The position numbers were made by a program, and so were the translations under genes. A DNA stretch of 64,000 nt, taken from assembly GCF_002294995.1 (NCBI RefSeq), contig NZ_NSGF01000001.1, positions 620,001 to 684,000 of the forward strand, in the 5' to 3' direction. Source of the DNA: Mesorhizobium sp. WSM3860. GTDB lineage: Bacteria > Pseudomonadota > Alphaproteobacteria > Rhizobiales > Rhizobiaceae. The notes under the pieces were generated by a model that was not told the DNA's origin, searched no databases, and worked only from the letters and a program-made list of their open reading frames with translations. Positions 60,324 through 64,000 of this stretch are shown here, piece by piece (the first letter of the stretch is position 1; the number at the start of each line of letters is the position of its first letter).

Positions 60324-61175
60324 TTGCTCAGGAATATCGTCGCGGTCAAGCGCGTGCTCTACGATGCGATCGGCCATTTCACCACCGACGACGGCTGGGC
60401 GATGGCCAGTCATCTGGCGATCACCTCGCTGATGGCGCTGTTTCCGTTCCTGATCTTCGCAACGACGCTGGCCAGCTTTCTCGGCGCGCGCGCCTTCGCC
60501 GACACGGCCGTGCATCTGGTCTTCGACACCTGGCCGGAGCAGATTGCCAAGCCGATCGCGCGCGAGGTGCAGAATGTGCTCACAGTACGGCGCAGCGACC
60601 TCCTGACCTACGGCGTGCTTTTGGCCGCCTACTTCGCCTCGAACGGCATCGAGGCGCTGAGAACCTCGCTCAACCGCGCCTATCGCGTTACCGAGACGCG
60701 CGGCATCATCCATCGCCGGGTGCAGAGCATCATCTTCGTGCTGATCGCAACGGCCTGTTTTCTCGCCGTCAGCGTGCTTCTGGTGTTCGCGCCGCTGCTC
60801 GCGCGGCTGGCCGAGGCGCATCTGGAATGGATCAAGCCCTATATGGGCACGATCACCATATGGCGTTACGTCATCGCCTCGACCGTCATCGTCATCGGCC
60901 TGTTCGCCGTGCATATCTGGCTGCCGGCCGGCAAGCGCCGCTTCGTCTCCATCGTTCCGGGCATCGTCTTCACGCTGGTCGCGTGGCTGGCCGGCTCGAC
61001 CATCTTCGCCACCTATCTCGACCATTTCTCGTCCTATGTGACGACCTATGCGGGGCTGGCCTCGATCATGATCGCGGTGGTGTTCCTCTACATCATCTCG
61101 GCCATTTTCATCCTCGGCGGCGAGCTCAATGCCGCGATCAGCCGCTATCTCGAGGCGCGCGCCCGCGTGGGTTGA
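60324..61175 (+). CDS. YihY/BrkB-family membrane protein
   Basis: A 283-residue protein with about six membrane segments, matching the YihY/virulence factor BrkB family (PF03631). Conserved stretches are HLAITSLMALFPFLIFATTLASFLG (about 25-49), GIEALRTSLNRAYRVTETR (about 110-128) and IYIISAIFILGGELNAAI near the C-terminus. No activity is established; BrkB was once misread as an RNase. Translation likely begins at TTG 60324, with GGAG about nine bases upstream, because no ATG lies near. The last 31 bases overlap the convergent EamA gene. Confidence 0.87.
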   Translation: MLRNIVAVKRVLYDAIGHFTTDDGWAMASHLAITSLMALFPFLIFATTLASFLGARAFADTAVHLVFDTWPEQIAKPIAREVQNVLTVRRSDLLTYGVLLAAYFASNGIEALRTSLNRAYRVTETRGIIHRRVQSIIFVLIATACFLAVSVLLVFAPLLARLAEAHLEWIKPYMGTITIWRYVIASTVIVIGLFAVHIWLPAGKRRFVSIVPGIVFTLVAWLAGSTIFATYLDHFSSYVTTYAGLASIMIAVVFLYIISAIFILGGELNAAISRYLEARARVG

Positions 61176-62047
61176 GCCCTGTCCTGACGGGCGGTCGCGA
61201 GCCCGACGCCTAGCGTCGCGACCGCCATGCCGGCGATCTGCAGCAGATTGAGCTCTTCGCCGAACAGAGCCCAGGCGATGACGGCGGTGACGGCGGGCAC
61301 AAGATAGAACAGCGATGCGACCTTCGACATCTCGCCGTCCCTGATCATCACCATCAGCAGGAAGATGGCGCCGAGAGACAGCACCAGGACCAGCCATGCC
61401 ATGGCAAAGATGAGCTCGCCGTTGACGGTGATGGTGCGCGTCTCGAAGGCGAGCGACCCCAGGATCGTGACGACGGAGCCGCCGACATACTGCCACATGG
61501 TCGCCGAGACCAGGTCGCCGCCGGAGGCAAAGCGCTTTTGCCAGATCGTTCCAGCGGCCATGCCGAGCACCGAGACCAGCGAGGCCGTCAGCGTTGCCGC
61601 GGTAACGCCGCCGCCAATCATGCCGAGCTTCGGCCAGAGCACGATGACGACGCCCAGAAGCCCGACGGCAAGGCCCGCCCAATGGCGCGGCAGGATCGCC
61701 TCGCCGAGGAATTTGCCGGCGAGCACCGCCGTGATCAGCGGCTGCAGGCCGACGATCAGCGCCGAAAGCCCGGCCGGCATGCCTCGGTGGATCGCCCAGA
61801 AGACCCCGCCCAGATAGACGCCGTGCATGAGGACGCCGGCCACCGTCGCATGAAGCGCCTCCTCGCGGGTAGCCCGGCGCGAGCCGATAAGGACGGTCAG
61901 TCCCGCAAACAGGATCGCCGCCAGCACGAAGCGAATGGCGAGGAAGGTGAAGGGCTCCGCCCATGGCATTGCATAGCGCGCGCCGATGAAGCCGGTTGCC
62001 CACAGAACGACGAAAGAGGCGGGGATGAACCGTTTTATGCTGTCCAT
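61145..62047 (-). CDS. EamA-family (DMT) transporter
   Basis: A 300-residue inner-membrane protein with ten segments, two EamA repeats. The N-terminus (ASFVVLWATGFIGARYAMPWAEPFTFLAIRF) is typical of the RhaT/EamA group. C-terminal residues are polar (DRAQPTRARASR). It may export amino acids or toxic metabolites; the substrate is unknown. ATG 62047 is chosen because it matches the hydrophobic start. It overlaps the YihY/BrkB gene by 31 bases at the 3' end. Confidence 0.9.
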   Translation of the reverse strand: MDSIKRFIPASFVVLWATGFIGARYAMPWAEPFTFLAIRFVLAAILFAGLTVLIGSRRATREEALHATVAGVLMHGVYLGGVFWAIHRGMPAGLSALIVGLQPLITAVLAGKFLGEAILPRHWAGLAVGLLGVVIVLWPKLGMIGGGVTAATLTASLVSVLGMAAGTIWQKRFASGGDLVSATMWQYVGGSVVTILGSLAFETRTITVNGELIFAMAWLVLVLSLGAIFLLMVMIRDGEMSKVASLFYLVPAVTAVIAWALFGEELNLLQIAGMAVATLGVGLATARQDRAQPTRARASR

Positions 62048-62207
62048 TGGAAGGAGGGCTCTGGCTGCGCGTGAAAAGTTGATGTCGGCAATTGCTCTAA
62101 TGCCGATCAATTCGGCAAGCAAAACGAAACGGTTGATCCATAAGCTCATCCGAATTCAACAAACGGTGCCAAGAGGGGCATGGCGTTAAGGCACGCCATG
62201 AGCAGGC

Positions 62208-62495
62208 ATGCTTTTGCATCTCGGTACGACATGGCTGCTGTTCGCGGTCGCCACCGTCGCGGTCTTCGGGTTCTTCTTCGGCACCGCGCTCGATGCCATC
62301 ATGAAGGACGACGGCTTCGGCTCGACCGGCAACACGCTGCTCTTCACGCTGGGCTTCTTCGTTGCGGTGATGATCGCCAACGAGCACGGCATCACCTTCC
62401 GTGATATCAAGCTAGCGGTGGCATGGGGCTTGAGCGGCGCCTTCGTCTTCATCAGCGTGATGGCGCTGATCAAGGCCGGCCTGGCTCGCTTGTAA
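62208..62495 (+). CDS. Small three-helix membrane protein, unknown
   Basis: A 95-residue protein with membrane segments at about 8-26, 41-58 and 69-90 and a polar centre with MKDDGFGSTGN. I do not recognise a family; its regular hydrophobic pattern and start after AGCAGG suggest a real gene. It ends at 62495, and gluQ ends at 62496 from the opposite side, so the two stop codons abut. No operon partner is visible. Confidence 0.6.
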   Translation: MLLHLGTTWLLFAVATVAVFGFFFGTALDAIMKDDGFGSTGNTLLFTLGFFVAVMIANEHGITFRDIKLAVAWGLSGAFVFISVMALIKAGLARL

Positions 62496-63371
62496 TCAAA
62501 GCCCAACCAGCCGCACGACATTCTGCGGCGACACGCCTGCCTGCCTGAGTGCGGCAAGGCCCGTGTCCTTGAAACTCTTGGACAGCTTCCGGCCGTCTGG
62601 GCCGAGGATCAGCCGATGGTGGAAGTAGCGCGGCGCGGAGAGGCCGAGCAGGTCCTGCAACAGGCGCTGCACGCTGGTCGCCGCGTAAAGGTCCTGACCA
62701 CGCACGATATGGCTGACGCCCTGCAGCGCGTCGTCGACGACGACCGCGAGATGGTAGCTGGTCGGGATATCGCGGCGCGCCACGATGACGTCGCCCCAGG
62801 CCTGCGGCGTTGCGTCGACCGTGCGCGTCGCGGCCATGGTCTCGTCGGTGAACTCGATCCATGACAAGGCGCCCGGCATGCGCGCCCTGGCTGCCTCGAT
62901 GTCGAGCCGCCAGGCAAAAGGCGTGTTCTCGGCAATGCGCCGCTTGCGCTCCTTAATCGGAAGTGCCTTGTCGAGCGGCGGGTAAAGCGGCACGCCGTCG
63001 GGGTCGCGCGGCCAGTTGCGGCCGCGTTTCTCGGTCCCTGCAATGAAGGCCCGGATCTCGCCGCGGCTCATGAAGGCGGGATAGACGAGTTCCTCGGCGA
63101 TCAGGCGGTCGAGCACGGCCCTGTATTCGGAAAAATGTTCGGACTGGCGCCGCACGGGCTCTTCCCATTCGAACCCCAGCCATCTCAGGTCGCGGAATAT
63201 GCCGGCCTCGAAGTCCGGCGTGCAGCGCGTGACGTCGATGTCCTCGATGCGCAGCAACAGCCGTCCTCCCGCCCGTGCCGCCATCTGCCGGTTCATAAGC
63301 GCTGAATAGGCATGGCCGAGATGCAGTTCGCCATTGGGGCTCGGCGCGAAGCGGAATGTCAGGAGCGTCAT
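62496..63371 (-). CDS. gluQ: Glutamyl-Q tRNA(Asp) synthetase
   Basis: A 291-residue paralog of the catalytic half of glutamyl-tRNA synthetase that attaches glutamate to the queuosine base in tRNA(Asp). RFAPSPNGELHLGHAYSA (about 6-23) contains the HIGH-type motif, and the KLSKS motif is GRKLSKSFKDTG near 258. The family lacks the anticodon-binding domain, as here. ATG 63371 gives the usual family start; ATG 63425 and 63440 are alternatives. It links functionally to the yhhQ transporter at 3001 since both concern queuosine, though they are distant. Confidence 0.93.
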   Translation of the reverse strand: MTLLTFRFAPSPNGELHLGHAYSALMNRQMAARAGGRLLLRIEDIDVTRCTPDFEAGIFRDLRWLGFEWEEPVRRQSEHFSEYRAVLDRLIAEELVYPAFMSRGEIRAFIAGTEKRGRNWPRDPDGVPLYPPLDKALPIKERKRRIAENTPFAWRLDIEAARARMPGALSWIEFTDETMAATRTVDATPQAWGDVIVARRDIPTSYHLAVVVDDALQGVSHIVRGQDLYAATSVQRLLQDLLGLSAPRYFHHRLILGPDGRKLSKSFKDTGLAALRQAGVSPQNVVRLVGL

Positions 63372-63463
63372 GTCTCGGGCGGCATTCGGGTTGAAAGGCG
63401 CTTCCGCCGGTTGATAGTTAGCCATCAATTGCCACTTCATGAGCGCTCTGGGAACAAGCAAAC

Positions 63464-64000
63464 GTGCAACGCATCGCCTCGCTCGACGACATTGCGGCAG
63501 GACTCGACGCGCTCTGCCTGTTCGATCCACGGCTGGAGAAGGTACGCGGCATGGCCGGCGAGGTGCCGCTGAGGCTCTCCGAGCCGGGATTCGGCAGCCT
63601 GGCGTCGATCATCGTCTCGCAGCAGGTGTCCCGCGCCAGCGCCGATGCCATCTTCGGCCGGCTGGTCAGGCTGGTCGATCCGCTGACGCCGGAAGGGATA
63701 CTTTGCGCCGGCGAGGATATTTTCCGCGAGGCCGGCCTGTCGCGGCCGAAGCAGCGCGGGCTGATCGCCATCGCGCAAGCCGTGGCCGGCGGGCTCGACC
63801 TCTACCATCTCTGCTCGCTTGACGCCGGCGAGGCGATCGCGGCGATGACGGCGGTGCCGGGGATCGGACCGTGGACGGCGGAGTGCTACCTGCTGTTCGC
63901 CGCCGGCCACCCCGATGTGTTTCCCGCGCGCGACGTCGCGCTGCAGACGGCGGTCGGCCATGCCCTGGGCATCGACCCTCGCCCGCCGGAGAAAACGCTG
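63464..64000 (+). CDS. DNA-3-methyladenine glycosylase II-like protein, partial
   Basis: A reading frame from GTG 63464 runs to the window end. It encodes an HhH-GPD-family DNA glycosylase: GSLASIIVSQQVSRASADAIFGRL (about 46-69) is the conserved helix, and the hairpin VPGIGPWTAECYLLF (about 127-141) plus ARDVALQ near 152, with the catalytic aspartate, fit AlkA-type enzymes. It removes alkylated bases from DNA. The end is cut, so the last 30-40 residues are missing. It was not seen as a complete ORF because no stop is reached; the in-frame start has a weak ribosome site. Confidence 0.88.
   Translation, partial: MQRIASLDDIAAGLDALCLFDPRLEKVRGMAGEVPLRLSEPGFGSLASIIVSQQVSRASADAIFGRLVRLVDPLTPEGILCAGEDIFREAGLSRPKQRGLIAIAQAVAGGLDLYHLCSLDAGEAIAAMTAVPGIGPWTAECYLLFAAGHPDVFPARDVALQTAVGHALGIDPRPPEKTL

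Noticed and set aside
1..64000. CRISPR arrays, prophage, tRNA or rRNA genes
   Set aside because: No regularly spaced direct repeats, integrase or structural phage genes and no cloverleaf or rRNA segments were found by eye.

Overview
The window reads as a continuous piece of chromosome from a high-GC alphaproteobacterium of the order Hyphomicrobiales (Rhizobiales), most likely Mesorhizobium or a close relative. This is inferred from the gene content: a metX gene with a SAM-II riboswitch, CpdR and CtrA-box signals, the tlpA/argH/lptM/lysA/TIGR02302 block, ftsEX with ydcF, DUF1194, DUF2125 and DUF1109 proteins, and rhizobial intergenic mosaic palindromes. I see no phage, insertion sequence, CRISPR array, rRNA or tRNA. 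It is mostly core genome with small accessory inserts.

Layout. 0-10 kb: a frameshifted phytase-like esterase gene, a GT-C-like membrane protein, a queuosine-precursor transporter with a probable preQ1-I riboswitch on its start codon, rpmB, a DUF3108 protein, a lysoplasmalogenase-like protein, gloB with a cupin gene, a methyltransferase and an SbmA/YddA-type ABC exporter. 10-14.6 kb: a DUF1194 protein, then a surface-glycan-like island (two family-2 glycosyltransferases and a Stf0 sulfotransferase translationally coupled to metW). 14.6-21 kb: metX under a SAM-II riboswitch and terminator, divergent from hisC-tyrC, then a PfkB kinase, DUF2125 and ChaC. 21-33 kb: an aldo/keto reductase, a LysE exporter, plsC, a LysR/flavin-enzyme pair, ydcF, ftsX, ftsE with CtrA sites, hpt, cpdR, a divergent EamA/LysR pair, a DsbA-fold isomerase and a VOC protein. 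33-42.8 kb: TIGR02302, a serine/threonine dehydratase, lysA, lptM, argH, tlpA and an MHYT-PAS-GGDEF-EAL protein. 43-51.2 kb: ugpBAEC for glycerol-3-phosphate and an fbpABC-type ferric iron importer with a candidate RirA box. 51.3-54.6 kb: a SigF-like ECF sigma factor and its NrsF-type anti-sigma factor, with a matching autoregulatory promoter, then a PAS-GGDEF protein. 54.6-64 kb: hydroxybutyryl-CoA dehydrogenase with etfBA, a rhomboid protease, a cobalamin adenosyltransferase with a HIG1-type protein, an SDR, a YihY/BrkB protein, an EamA transporter, gluQ and a truncated AlkA-type glycosylase.

How the genes work together. Methionine (metX, metW), histidine/tyrosine (hisC, tyrC), lysine (lysA) and arginine (argH) synthesis sit beside envelope and division genes (ftsEX, plsC, lptM, TIGR02302). 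Two importers serve phosphate/carbon and iron. The most interesting signals are regulatory RNAs and sites: the preQ1-I candidate that folds the start codon into its pseudoknot, the SAM-II element with a downstream terminator, a terminator-like leader before an EamA gene, an exact CtrA box before ftsE, a TGA-N9-TCA iron box before fbpA, an ECF promoter before sigF, and mosaic palindromes that share a core but carry different arms.
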